Positions 8,159 through 15,237 of a stretch of 17,896 bases of DNA are shown here, in pieces. Within the stretch, counting starts at the first letter, position 1, and the number at the start of each line of letters is the position of its first letter. This stretch comes from Clostridia bacterium (lineage in GTDB: Bacteria; Bacillota; Clostridia; Christensenellales; Aristaeellaceae): contig CAAEUQ010000180.1 of NCBI GenBank assembly GCA_900759005.1, positions 1 through 17,896 on the forward strand, read 5' to 3'. Under the pieces are notes generated by a model that saw nothing but the letters and a program-made list of their open reading frames with translations, ran no database searches and was not told the DNA's origin. The position numbers were made by a program, and so were the translations under genes.

Positions 8159-9097
8159 TCAGCCGATCTGGTCGTATTTGATCAGCTTGCGCATGGTGAA
8201 GCTGATCAGCATCGTTGCGAGCAATACCAGCGTCGCCGCCGCCGAAGCGGAGCCGACCTTGATATTGACGATACCCTCGTTGTAAATCAGATACAGCAGA
8301 TTGCGCACCTTATCGAGAATGCTGGAATTCGACATGATGAAAATCTGATCGAAATTGCGCAGAATGCCCATTACGCCCAGCATCGTAACCACCTTAATCG
8401 TAGATGTAAGCTCCGGAATGGTGATTCGGATGATCTGCTGAAGGCGGGTCGCACCGTCGATCGACGCGGCTTCGTACAAAGTCGGGTTAATCGAAATAAT
8501 CGCTGCGAGGAACAGCGCCGCGTAATAGCCCGCGCCCTTCCATGCGCCGGTGAAGATCATGATGCCGCGCGCGTAATCGCGCTCGGACATGAACACGATC
8601 TTGCGGAAGCCGTCGCCGTTAATCGCCTTGAGGACGCCGTTAATCAATCCGCTCGGCGAAAGCAGCGTAATCCAGATCGAACCGACGACCGCCCATGAGA
8701 GCAGATGCGGGATATACGAAACGGTCTGAAACAGCGAGCGAACGCCCTTGGAGCGAATTTCATTCAGCAGAATCGCCAGAAGCATTCCCCACGCGAACTG
8801 CAGAACAAACGTACCCGCGCCGACGATCAGCGTATTGGCAAACGCCTGCGAATACACGGGACTGGAAAGCACTTCCTTATAATTTGCCATGCCGCAGAAC
8901 ACGGATCCGCGAAGCATCTGGATTTTGCGGAAGCTGTTGTAAATACCCAGGAACATCGGGTAGTATGAAAATGCAAGAAAATAAACCAGCACCGGAATCA
9001 TCATCAGATAGATGAACCGATAGCGCTTGATTTTCGCCCAGAGTTTTCTGCCCTTATCCTCCTCGCGAATCCGCCTGGAAACCGCCGTTTTCTGCAT
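8159..9097 (-). CDS. Carbohydrate ABC transporter permease, LplB (MalF) type
   Basis: The 312-residue membrane protein is the second channel subunit. After a basic N-terminus the first helix (FIYLMMIPVLVYFLAFSYYP) is followed by the family motif MFLGIYNSFRK. The EAA loop is EAASIDGATRLQQIIRITIP. SWAVVGSIWITLLSPSGLIN is also typical of LplB-like permeases. A TTG codon at 9103 would extend it by two residues, but GAGGAGG at 9107-9113 is spaced 9 bases from ATG 9097, so that ATG is preferred. It lies 140 bases after the binding-protein gene, separated by two hairpins that probably lower its expression relative to the binding protein. Confidence 0.92.
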   Translation of the reverse strand: MQKTAVSRRIREEDKGRKLWAKIKRYRFIYLMMIPVLVYFLAFSYYPMFLGIYNSFRKIQMLRGSVFCGMANYKEVLSSPVYSQAFANTLIVGAGTFVLQFAWGMLLAILLNEIRSKGVRSLFQTVSYIPHLLSWAVVGSIWITLLSPSGLINGVLKAINGDGFRKIVFMSERDYARGIMIFTGAWKGAGYYAALFLAAIISINPTLYEAASIDGATRLQQIIRITIPELTSTIKVVTMLGVMGILRNFDQIFIMSNSSILDKVRNLLYLIYNEGIVNIKVGSASAAATLVLLATMLISFTMRKLIKYDQIG

Positions 9098-9106
9098 GAT
9101 CAAAAA

Positions 9107-9113
9107 CCTCCTC
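9107..9113 (-). promoter_or_regulatory. Ribosome binding site deciding the LplB-type permease start
   Basis: GAGGAGG on the minus strand is 9 bases from ATG 9097 but only 3 from the TTG codon at 9103, so translation should begin at the ATG. The site lies just downstream of a long perfect hairpin. Confidence 0.7.
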
Positions 9114-9132
9114 GTCGTCTTTTAAGATTCAT

Positions 9133-9175
9133 GCCGGTTCGAGAACCCGCCGCTTAATCGAATTCTCGAACCGGC
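9133..9175 (-). promoter_or_regulatory. Intercistronic 13-bp stem-loop
   Basis: GCCGGTTCGAGAA (9133-9145) and TTCTCGAACCGGC (9163-9175) form a perfect 13-bp stem around a 17-base loop. No T-run follows in the minus direction, so it is unlikely to terminate. Its place between a binding-protein gene and permease genes suggests an RNA-stabilising or processing structure that protects the upstream message 3' end. Confidence 0.65.
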
Positions 9176-9182
9176 GTCAATC

Positions 9183-9226
9183 AAAACGCGAGGGGAGGAA
9201 AACGAAATCGCTTTCCATCCCCCGCG
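9183..9226 (-). terminator. Weak or attenuating terminator behind the binding-protein gene
   Basis: Bases 9187-9201 and 9212-9226 can pair at 12 of 15 positions around a 10-base loop. On the minus strand the stem ends in CGCG followed by TTTTGATTG. It begins about 12 bases after the binding-protein stop codon. The internal mismatches and short T-run fit a leaky terminator that lets some transcription continue into the permease genes. Confidence 0.5.
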
Positions 9227-9237
9227 CAAAACGCCAA

Positions 9238-10617
9238 TTACTTCTCGCAGATGCCCATCGAAACGAGCTCGGAACGCATGGAGGCAAGGCCGTCCAGCGT
9301 GCTGACTTCGCCCTTGATGATGGAGATCGCCCACTTGCCGACGATGGACTTATAGTCGCCCTCGTTCGAGATATTGCGCTCGATCGAAGCATAGTCGAGA
9401 TAGGTCAGCGCTTCTTCAACGCCCAGATTCAGACCGATAGGATTGACGAAATCCTTGTCGATCGGAACCGGCGCGCCGTGGTCCATTGCGTGGCTTGCAC
9501 CGATCTCAGTCAGCGCATAATTGCCGTTTGCATCCACGGTGTAATCGTGATCCTTGATGCCCAGGCTCAGCAGCACGCCGCCTTCCTGCGTCGCAAAGTA
9601 TTCCAGAACCTTCACAGCGCCTTCAACGTTCGTGGCGTTGATCGGAACCGCAAACAGGCTCGCGCCGCCCTTACGCAGCATATAGGAGCCGTCCGGAGTC
9701 TTGCAGCCCGGCAGGGAAACGATTTCGTAATCCGCAACGTCTACGCCGCCCGCAGCCGCGTTCGCATTGTGGAGGCCGACCCATGCCGCCCAGTCCACAT
9801 CAACCGCGGTCTGCTGGGAAGCGGCGCCCATCTTGTTGCGCATATCCTTGGTCTTGTCTACGAAGGAAGCGGGATCGAGGAGCTTTTCATCGTATAGCTT
9901 CTTGAACCAGTCCCAAACCGGAGCCGCTGCGTCAGTCGCATACGGAACGTAGGTCTTACCGTCCGTTTCGTCCACAACCACGCCGCCCTTGAGACCAACC
10001 GACGCCATCCAGGGCTGCAGGTCCCAGTTCTCGCTCATAATCGTGTTCAGCGGATAGAAATCCTCGGAGGGATTCGCTTCGCGCAGCTTCTTGAACACAT
10101 CGTAATAGCCGTCCAGCGTGGGTTCGATTTCCTGATAGTTCACGCCCGCCTTTTCGAGCATCACCTTGTTGAGGTTGACCAGGACGTGCAGCTCGCGCTT
10201 GTTGAAACCCGCGTAAATACGACCGTCGATCTTCAGGTCTTCCCACTCGCTCGCGGGAACATTGTTCGAGAGGATCTCGGAATTCGCGATATAATCGGTC
10301 AGGTCGGTCAGCGCACCCTGCTCGGCCAGATTCAAGTACTGGCTCGCGCCCAGGTAGATCAGGTCGTAGGATTCGTTCGCGCTCAGCTTCTGCATCAGAA
10401 CATTGCCGTAATCGGAAGCCGGCTTTTCAACCGTCACATTCAGACCGGTTGCTTCGCTCAGCGCCTGCGCCCACAGGGTCATTTCCTCTTCGTCCTTGCC
10501 GCCGGTGACGTTCGCCAGAATGCGAACGCTGCCCGTCGCGGTTTCCGCCATCGCCACGCTCGCCAGCGCGCTCAGCGCAAGCACGAGACACAGCAAACCA
10601 CAAAGCAGTTTCTTCAT
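9238..10617 (-). CDS. Extracellular sugar-binding protein of an ABC importer
   Basis: This 459-residue exported protein would capture the sugar outside the membrane and pass it to the two downstream permeases. It has a clear signal peptide: basic start MKK, hydrophobic core, and a signal peptidase I site after AMA at residue 24. No lipobox cysteine is present, although many binding proteins of this type are lipoproteins. The mature part shows family-1 binding-protein features such as SYDLIYLGASQYLNLAEQGALTDL (split here as YDLIYLGASQ and QGALTDLTDYI) and WMASVGLKGG. ATG at 10617 follows GAGGAGGAAG closely. It is the first gene of the transporter operon, behind a strong promoter, with its own downstream hairpins. 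Ligand cannot be read from the sequence. Confidence 0.9.
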   Translation of the reverse strand: MKKLLCGLLCLVLALSALASVAMAETATGSVRILANVTGGKDEEEMTLWAQALSEATGLNVTVEKPASDYGNVLMQKLSANESYDLIYLGASQYLNLAEQGALTDLTDYIANSEILSNNVPASEWEDLKIDGRIYAGFNKRELHVLVNLNKVMLEKAGVNYQEIEPTLDGYYDVFKKLREANPSEDFYPLNTIMSENWDLQPWMASVGLKGGVVVDETDGKTYVPYATDAAAPVWDWFKKLYDEKLLDPASFVDKTKDMRNKMGAASQQTAVDVDWAAWVGLHNANAAAGGVDVADYEIVSLPGCKTPDGSYMLRKGGASLFAVPINATNVEGAVKVLEYFATQEGGVLLSLGIKDHDYTVDANGNYALTEIGASHAMDHGAPVPIDKDFVNPIGLNLGVEEALTYLDYASIERNISNEGDYKSIVGKWAISIIKGEVSTLDGLASMRSELVSMGICEK

Positions 10618-10668
10618 GTTTTCTTCCTCCTCAGGATTTTCTTGCAGGCTTTTCGCCCCGCTAAGGTT

Positions 10669-10683
10669 ACTATACTATATAAT
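10669..10683. promoter_or_regulatory. Candidate operator at the sugar operon promoter
   Basis: ACTATACTATATAAT is an imperfect palindrome (TATA-n3-TATA core with matching outer A/T). It covers the -10 box and part of the spacer. A matching box, ACTATAGTGTATAAT on the minus strand, overlaps the -10 box of the GntR-family gene at 11992-12006. Shared placement in both promoters suggests binding by that regulator, but AT-rich promoter sequence can mimic this. Confidence 0.4.
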
Positions 10684-10697
10684 AATTACATTGTCAA
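10669..10697 (-). promoter_or_regulatory. Sigma-A promoter of the sugar transport operon
   Basis: On the minus strand a perfect TTGACA (10692-10697) and a TATAGT -10 box (10669-10674) are separated by exactly 17 bases. A second TATAGT lies five bases closer but is wrongly spaced. Transcription should start near 10662, leaving a leader of about 45 bases before the binding-protein gene. The near-consensus boxes imply high activity unless repressed. Confidence 0.85.
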
Positions 10698-10782
10698 TAT
10701 GTTTTTCTCAATTTCATCGTTATTTGATGCTTTTTATATATTCCTGACGATCACATATTGTCCGTTTACCGGATTCATACAG

Positions 10783-10828
10783 AAATCGAGCTGCATTGCG
10801 CATCACATTCCGCATCGCAGCCCGATTT
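10783..10828 (-). terminator. Probable terminator of the GntR-family gene
   Basis: AAATCGAGCTGC (10783-10794) and GCAGCCCGATTT (10817-10828) pair at 11 of 12 positions, with a further 4-bp TGCG/CGCA stem inside the loop. It begins about 20 bases after the regulator stop codon. The T-run beyond the stem is short, so termination may be partial. Confidence 0.5.
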
Positions 10829-10849
10829 ATATCAATTAATTATATTTAT

Positions 10850-11950
10850 TCAGGTGGTTTTTCCCATTTTAAATATGGCGGGCACGCGAACGTCGTTCTG
10901 ACTCACGCGCACACCGTCCAGAAGATTCAGAAGGATACCCGTAGTCTTTTCCGCAAGTCCGGCTTCGTCCTGCCGCATATGAGTAAAATAGCTGCCGCAG
11001 GTTGCGAGCTCGTCCTCGTCCATGCAGCAGGCGCGGAAATCTCTGCCCGGCTCCAGTCCGCGTGTCTGAGCGGCGGCATAGAGAGCGCGCGCAATCGCGT
11101 ATTCCGTGCAGACCATGCCGTCCGGAAGGTGTTCAAGCGAATCGAGGCATTTGCCGATTTCGGAAACGTACTGCGGCTCGGGGTCGGAAGAAATCATGTT
11201 TCCGGTGCGGCGCGGAAGAATCCATTCGCCGGCGCACGCCATTCGCGTTTCCTCAAGTCCCTTGTAAAAGCCCTCGGCGCGATCGCCGAGCGACGATGTG
11301 CTCGCCGGATCGATCGTCAGCACCGCCGCGTTTTCGCAGCCGCGCTCCTTCAAATGGTGTACGAGCAGGCGCATCGCTTCCCTGCCATCGGTGCAGACGG
11401 AGCTGATCGGTAATCCGTGCATTCGCTTGTCCACGAGCACAATCGGGAAATTTTCGAGAATCAGCTTCAGAATCGTCATATTGTAATGCGAATCGTGGCA
11501 GGGCATGATGATCAGACCCGCGACGTTCATCTTCAGCAGATCGTTGATCTCTTCAGTCTCCTTTTCGATGCTGCCGAATGTAAACCGAATGCAGAGCTTA
11601 TAGCCCGCCGCATCCAATCGTCTGCCGATGTAATACATCATGTTCAGGCCGAACGACGAAGAAACGTGTTCGAGCACCAGACCGATCAGGCGGCTCCGCG
11701 GCAGCGTTTCGCGCGCACTCTCCACCGGCTCGATTTTGCGCACAAACGTGCCGCGCCCCTGTACGCGGAGAATCAGCCCGTCGTTCTTCAGCATCTCCAG
11801 CGCTTTTTTTACCGTGATTTTGCTCACGGAATAGCGCCGCGCCAGTTCGTCTTCAGTCGGCAGCTTGTCCTCCGGCCCTAGCTCGCCCGACGCGATCTGT
11901 TCGCGAATCGCCTGATATATTTCCCGGTATAGAAACGTTTTGTTCTGCAT
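10850..11950 (-). CDS. GntR-family repressor with LacI-type sugar-binding domain (AraR-like)
   Basis: The 366-residue protein joins an N-terminal GntR winged helix to a LacI/periplasmic-binding-protein effector domain, as in AraR of Bacillus. The DNA-binding part is residues 1-75: YREIYQAIREQIASGELG, KLPTEDELARRYSVSKITVK and RVQGRGTFVRK are textbook GntR motifs. The effector domain begins near residue 87 (LIGLVLEHVSSSFG), with VAGLIIMPCHDS, PIVLVDKR and DGMVCTEYAIA at expected LacI positions. It is transcribed separately, just upstream of the binding-protein gene on the same strand, and is the obvious local regulator of the sugar operon, probably released by an imported sugar. The ATG at 11950 has only a weak upstream GGAATGG, so translation may be modest. 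Confidence 0.92.
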   Translation of the reverse strand: MQNKTFLYREIYQAIREQIASGELGPEDKLPTEDELARRYSVSKITVKKALEMLKNDGLILRVQGRGTFVRKIEPVESARETLPRSRLIGLVLEHVSSSFGLNMMYYIGRRLDAAGYKLCIRFTFGSIEKETEEINDLLKMNVAGLIIMPCHDSHYNMTILKLILENFPIVLVDKRMHGLPISSVCTDGREAMRLLVHHLKERGCENAAVLTIDPASTSSLGDRAEGFYKGLEETRMACAGEWILPRRTGNMISSDPEPQYVSEIGKCLDSLEHLPDGMVCTEYAIARALYAAAQTRGLEPGRDFRACCMDEDELATCGSYFTHMRQDEAGLAEKTTGILLNLLDGVRVSQNDVRVPAIFKMGKTT

Positions 11951-11991
11951 TCAAACCATTCCACGCATAAATTATATCATCTTCTATGATT

Positions 11992-12006
11992 ATTATACAC
12001 TATAGT
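11992..12006. promoter_or_regulatory. Candidate operator and -10 region of the GntR-family gene
   Basis: Minus strand reads ACTATAGTGTATAAT; its right half is a consensus TATAAT -10 box (11992-11997). The -35 box 17 bases upstream is poor (TTCCGT). A second TATAAT at 11971-11976 is an alternative -10 site. The palindrome agrees with the box at 10669-10683 at 13 of 15 positions, with identical ACTATA and TATAAT ends, which would allow autoregulation. Confidence 0.4.
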
Positions 12007-12092
12007 TTTCAAAAACGGAACCCCTTTCGTGAAAAAAATATATTCAGTGATTGTTTGCATTCAAATTTTTGTCAAAATTTCCATCGAGATGA

Positions 12093-12121
12093 TTTACACG
12101 CGTCCAATCTGGGATTATAAT
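12093..12121 (+). promoter_or_regulatory. Sigma-A promoter of the ttcA-like/cls operon
   Basis: TTTACA at 12093-12098 and a perfect TATAAT at 12116-12121 are 17 bases apart. Transcription would start near 12128, giving a leader of about 30 bases. It is divergent from the GntR-family gene, with about 90 bases between the two promoters. Confidence 0.8.
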
Positions 12122-12159
12122 AGTAGAAGCATTCAAGCGAAACGAAAACGGAGAGCAAT

Positions 12160-12999
12160 ATGGAGTTTTATCAGGAAGTCGAGCGCGCACTTACAAAGGA
12201 ATATCGCAAAAAAATCTGGCGGCCATTTCTGTCCGCGCTGAAGGATTACCGGCTCGTCAACGACGGCGACCGCATCGCGGTCTGCATTTCCGGCGGCAAG
12301 GATTCGATGCTGCTGGCGAAATGTATGCAGGAATTGAAGCGCCACAGTCCGACGGATTTCACGCTGACCTTTCTCTGCATGGATCCCGGCTATGCGCCGC
12401 GCAACCGACAGAAGATCGTCGAAAACGCCGAAAAGCTGAACATTCCAATCGAGTTTTTTGAAACGGACATCTTTTCGTCCGTCGCGGCGATGGACGGCTC
12501 GCCCTGCTATATGTGCGCGAAAATGCGGCGCGGATACCTTTATCGCGAGGCGCAGAGGCGCGGGTGCAACAAAATCGCGCTCGGGCACCATTACGATGAC
12601 GTGGTTGAAACGATCCTGATGAGCATGATTTACGGTGCGCAGATGCAGAGCATGATGCCAAAGCTGCACAGCGACAACGTACCCGGAATGCAGCTGATTC
12701 GCCCGCTTTACAAGGTTCGCGAATCGGAAATCATTCGCTGGCGCGACGATTTCGAGCTTGAATTTTTGCAGTGTGCGTGCAAATTCACAGAGGAAACGCA
12801 GGTAGACGCATCCGGATCGAGCAATTCCAAGCGCCGCGAGATGAAGGAGCTGATCCGGCATCTGAATGCACTGAACCCGATCGCCGACCGCAACATTTTC
12901 CACAGCGTTCACAACGTAAGTCTCGATACGATGGTCCGCTGGAAATACGAAGGCCGCGAATACAGCTTTCTCGACGACTACAAGGATCATGAGGAGTAA
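12160..12999 (+). CDS. TtcA-like tRNA 2-thiolation enzyme (PP-loop ATPase)
   Basis: Members of this family adenylate a tRNA base and add sulfur; TtcA makes 2-thiocytidine at position 32. The 279-residue protein carries the ATP-binding PP-loop SGGKDS (44-49) and GHHYDDVVETIL (142-153), the second nucleotide-site signature. CYMC (C116, C119) matches the first cysteine pair of TtcA. Further on only CAC (C205, C207) is seen where TtcA has another cysteine motif; this could still supply a third Fe-S ligand. ATG at 12160 follows GGAGAG at 12150-12155. Ribosome binding sequence for the next gene lies in its last codons. The exact target base is uncertain in this Bacillota subgroup, so I withhold the gene symbol. 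Confidence 0.85.
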   Translation: MEFYQEVERALTKEYRKKIWRPFLSALKDYRLVNDGDRIAVCISGGKDSMLLAKCMQELKRHSPTDFTLTFLCMDPGYAPRNRQKIVENAEKLNIPIEFFETDIFSSVAAMDGSPCYMCAKMRRGYLYREAQRRGCNKIALGHHYDDVVETILMSMIYGAQMQSMMPKLHSDNVPGMQLIRPLYKVRESEIIRWRDDFELEFLQCACKFTEETQVDASGSSNSKRREMKELIRHLNALNPIADRNIFHSVHNVSLDTMVRWKYEGREYSFLDDYKDHEE

Positions 13000-13002
13000 T
13001 CC

Positions 13003-14586
13003 ATGTCTGAAAAATACGAAAAACTGCACCGTTTTCACGGAAGAATCCGTGAAAAAAGCCGCAAAAGCGTGCTGAATATGCTGTTTGGACGCAGCGCGCT
13101 GATCATCCTGATGCTCGCCGTTCAGATTATTCTGATGTTGGGACTTTTCATGCGATGGCAATACGCGTCATTCGCTTACGGCGGATCGTATGTGCTGGGG
13201 CTTTTCATGGCGCTGCACCTGATCAATAAGCCAATGAACACGAGCGCACGGCAGACATGGCTGATCGTGATTCTGCTCGCGCCGATCTTTGGCACCGCAC
13301 TGTACGCGTTTGTCGATATGGATATCGGGCATCGTCTGGTTCGCCGCGAGCTGGAGCAGATTGAGAAGCGCACGCGCAACATTTTGCCTGTGCCGCGCAT
13401 TTCCTGGGAAAATATCGTGCGCGAGGAGCCGTCGGCGGCTGGACTGGCGAAATACCTTTACGATCACGGAGGCTTCCCGATTTACGCAAACACCAACGTT
13501 GCCTATTACCCGACGGGTGAAGAATCGATCAATGCGCTGCTGGATGAACTGGAACATGCGCAGAAATTCATATTCATCGAATTTTTTATCATCGACGAGG
13601 GAATGGTCTGGGATTCCGTTCTCGAAATTCTCAAGCGCAAGGTTGCCGAAGGCGTTGAAGTACGCGTGATGTACGACGGGACGGACGCGGTATTCCGTTT
13701 GCCGTACAAATACCCCGAAAAGCTGCGCGCGATGGGTATTCAGTGCAAGATGTTTTCGCCGCTGCGCCCGCTGGTTTCGACGCATTACAACAACCGCGAC
13801 CACCGCAAGATCGTCGTTATCGACGGTCAGGTCGCGTTTACCGGCGGCGTAAATCTCGCGGATGAATATATAAACGCCACACATCCGCACGGCTACTGGA
13901 AGGACAATGCGATTCTCCTGAAGGGTGAAGCGGTGCGCAGCTTTACGCTGATGTTCCTTCGAATGTGGAATGTATTCGAGCGCGGCGCGGAATACGCTTC
14001 CTATCTGAATGCGCCGCTCGCGTCGGTTTCTGACGCTTCGGGCTATGTAATTCCCTACGGCGACAGCCCGTTTGACGATGAGCGCGTGGGCGAAACGGTT
14101 TACCTCGATATCATCAACCGCGCGGAGCGCTATGTTCACATCATGACGCCGTATCTGATCATCGATGCGGAAATGACGCAGGCGCTGACCACTGCGTCGA
14201 AGCGCGGCGTAGACGTCCGGCTGATTCTCCCCCACATTCCGGACAAAAAAACCGCGTTTGCATTGGCGCATACGCATTATCGCGAGCTGCTTGCCGCAGG
14301 CGTTCGAATTTACGAATTCGTTCCGGGCTTCGTTCACGCCAAAACCTTCGTCAGCGACGACAAAAAAGCGGTCGTCGGCACGATCAATCTCGATTACCGC
14401 AGCCTGTATCTCCATTTTGAATGCGCGGCGTATATGCTGAATATGCCGACAATCGCGCGCATCGAGGAGGATTATCAGCACACGCTGAAGGACTGCGAGC
14501 AGATCACGATCGAATCGCTGAAAAAGGATCGCTGGCCGCGCAGACTGCTGGGCTATCTGCTGAAGGTATTTGCACCGCTGATGTGA
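13003..14586 (+). CDS. cls: Cardiolipin synthase (phospholipase D family)
   Basis: The enzyme joins two phosphatidylglycerol molecules to make cardiolipin and is membrane-bound. The 527-residue protein has N-terminal hydrophobic segments (about 31-50, 58-74 and 86-103) and two phospholipase D HKD motifs. These are H267-x-K269-x4-D274 in HRKIVVID and H445-x-K447-x4-D452 in HAKTFVSD. Each is followed by the usual glycine/asparagine segment (FTGGVNLADEY and VGTINLDYRS). Length and layout match two-HKD bacterial cardiolipin synthases. It begins three bases after the upstream stop and GAGGAG lies inside the end of the upstream gene, so the pair is translationally coupled. Confidence 0.95.
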   Translation: MSEKYEKLHRFHGRIREKSRKSVLNMLFGRSALIILMLAVQIILMLGLFMRWQYASFAYGGSYVLGLFMALHLINKPMNTSARQTWLIVILLAPIFGTALYAFVDMDIGHRLVRRELEQIEKRTRNILPVPRISWENIVREEPSAAGLAKYLYDHGGFPIYANTNVAYYPTGEESINALLDELEHAQKFIFIEFFIIDEGMVWDSVLEILKRKVAEGVEVRVMYDGTDAVFRLPYKYPEKLRAMGIQCKMFSPLRPLVSTHYNNRDHRKIVVIDGQVAFTGGVNLADEYINATHPHGYWKDNAILLKGEAVRSFTLMFLRMWNVFERGAEYASYLNAPLASVSDASGYVIPYGDSPFDDERVGETVYLDIINRAERYVHIMTPYLIIDAEMTQALTTASKRGVDVRLILPHIPDKKTAFALAHTHYRELLAAGVRIYEFVPGFVHAKTFVSDDKKAVVGTINLDYRSLYLHFECAAYMLNMPTIARIEEDYQHTLKDCEQITIESLKKDRWPRRLLGYLLKVFAPLM

Positions 14587-14590
14587 AAAA

Positions 14591-14630
14591 AAGCCCGTAC
14601 ACCGCACAAATGAACGCGGAGTACGGGCTT
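14591..14630. terminator. Bidirectional intrinsic terminator
   Basis: AAGCCCGTAC and GTACGGGCTT form a perfect 10-bp stem, extended inside by CCGC/GCGG. It has an A-run before (14586-14592) and a T-rich run after (14633-14636). It ends cls on the plus strand and the sigma/SIMPL/DUF1292 cluster on the minus strand. The minus-direction tail (seven Ts) is the stronger one, and the plus-direction T-run overlaps the DUF1292 stop codon. Confidence 0.9.
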
Positions 14631-14634
14631 GCTT

Positions 14635-14970
14635 TTATTCCTGCTCGTCGGGATCGTCCACGAATTCATCCTCTTCGTAGCCGTTCTGGAACAGCTCGAT
14701 CAGCTTTTCGCCGAGCGCTTCGTCGATCGGCACGAATTCTTCGTTTTCGTCGTCGCCTTCGATCGGACGGACTTGCATTACAAACGCTTCGCGCTGGTTA
14801 TCGCAGGTATTGCAGCCGGACGCGTCGCAGCCTTCGCATTCGTCGTCCTCGCGGTATTCTGTGATCAGCGCATATTCTTCGCCTTCGTAATAGAGGTAGT
14901 CGATGACCTCCATGGTCAGTTCGTTGCCGTCGTCGTCCTCAAACACGACGAGATCGCGTTCCTCATCCAT
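14635..14970 (-). CDS. DUF1292 family protein with a tetracysteine insert
   Basis: DUF1292 proteins (YrzB in Bacillus) are small acidic cytoplasmic proteins of unknown function. This one has 111 residues and opens with the family pattern DLVVFEDDDGNELTMEVIDY, followed by GEEYALITEY. The middle holds C45-x2-C48-x4-C53-x2-C56, a possible metal-binding knuckle placed between the strands of the domain. The tail is highly acidic. AGGAGGGAT precedes the ATG at 14970, and the gene starts three bases after the DUF896 stop, so it is probably coupled. It is the last gene before the shared terminator. Confidence 0.85.
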   Translation of the reverse strand: MDEERDLVVFEDDDGNELTMEVIDYLYYEGEEYALITEYREDDECEGCDASGCNTCDNQREAFVMQVRPIEGDDENEEFVPIDEALGEKLIELFQNGYEEDEFVDDPDEQE

Positions 14971-14973
14971 TGG

Positions 14974-15228
14974 TTATCCCTCCTGATTGTCCTGTGAAGT
15001 TTCTTCTTTTGTGCCGTCCGTCACGCGCCCCACGTCCTTAAACGCCTTGCGCGATCCGTCCGGATATTCCACAACGGTATGCTCGAGCTGCACACGCATC
15101 TGCGCTTTGAACGCCTTGAGGTATGCCTGACGGCGCTCGTGGCGCTCCTTCTGCTCCTCGTGCGTCAGCTCGCGAATGCGCGAAAGTGCGGTCAGTTCGT
15201 TGATTCTTTCAATATTCGCTCTTTCCAT
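14974..15228 (-). CDS. DUF896 family protein (YnzC-like)
   Basis: The 84-residue protein is all-helical and charged. Family features are IERINELTALSRIRELTHEEQKE (read as IERINELTAL and ELTHEEQKERHERRQAYLKAF), followed by QMRVQLEHTVV. YnzC of Bacillus is a small two-helix protein whose gene lies next to lexA-region genes; its function is unsettled. The C-terminal tail after residue 60 is longer than in YnzC and looks disordered. Only weak ribosome site sequence (GGAATAAT) precedes ATG 15228. It starts 9 bases after the SIMPL stop, so it likely belongs to the same transcript. Confidence 0.8.
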   Translation of the reverse strand: MERANIERINELTALSRIRELTHEEQKERHERRQAYLKAFKAQMRVQLEHTVVEYPDGSRKAFKDVGRVTDGTKEETSQDNQEG

Positions 15229-15237
15229 ATTATTCCA

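Noticed and set aside
10618..10849. Catabolite-repression (CRE) site near the sugar operon promoter
   Set aside because: I looked for a TGWAANCGNTNWCA-like sequence by eye and found no convincing match.
12133..13161. 342-codon minus-strand open frame opposite the TtcA-like gene
   Set aside because: The plus strand has PP-loop and CxxC motifs; this frame even runs across the promoter-proximal leader and into cls without any domain.
13168..14607. 479-codon open frame antisense to cls
   Set aside because: It is the shadow of a GC-biased gene: the opposite strand has clear HKD motifs and a ribosome site, while this frame has no recognisable motif and is rich in Arg/His/Val typical of antisense frames.
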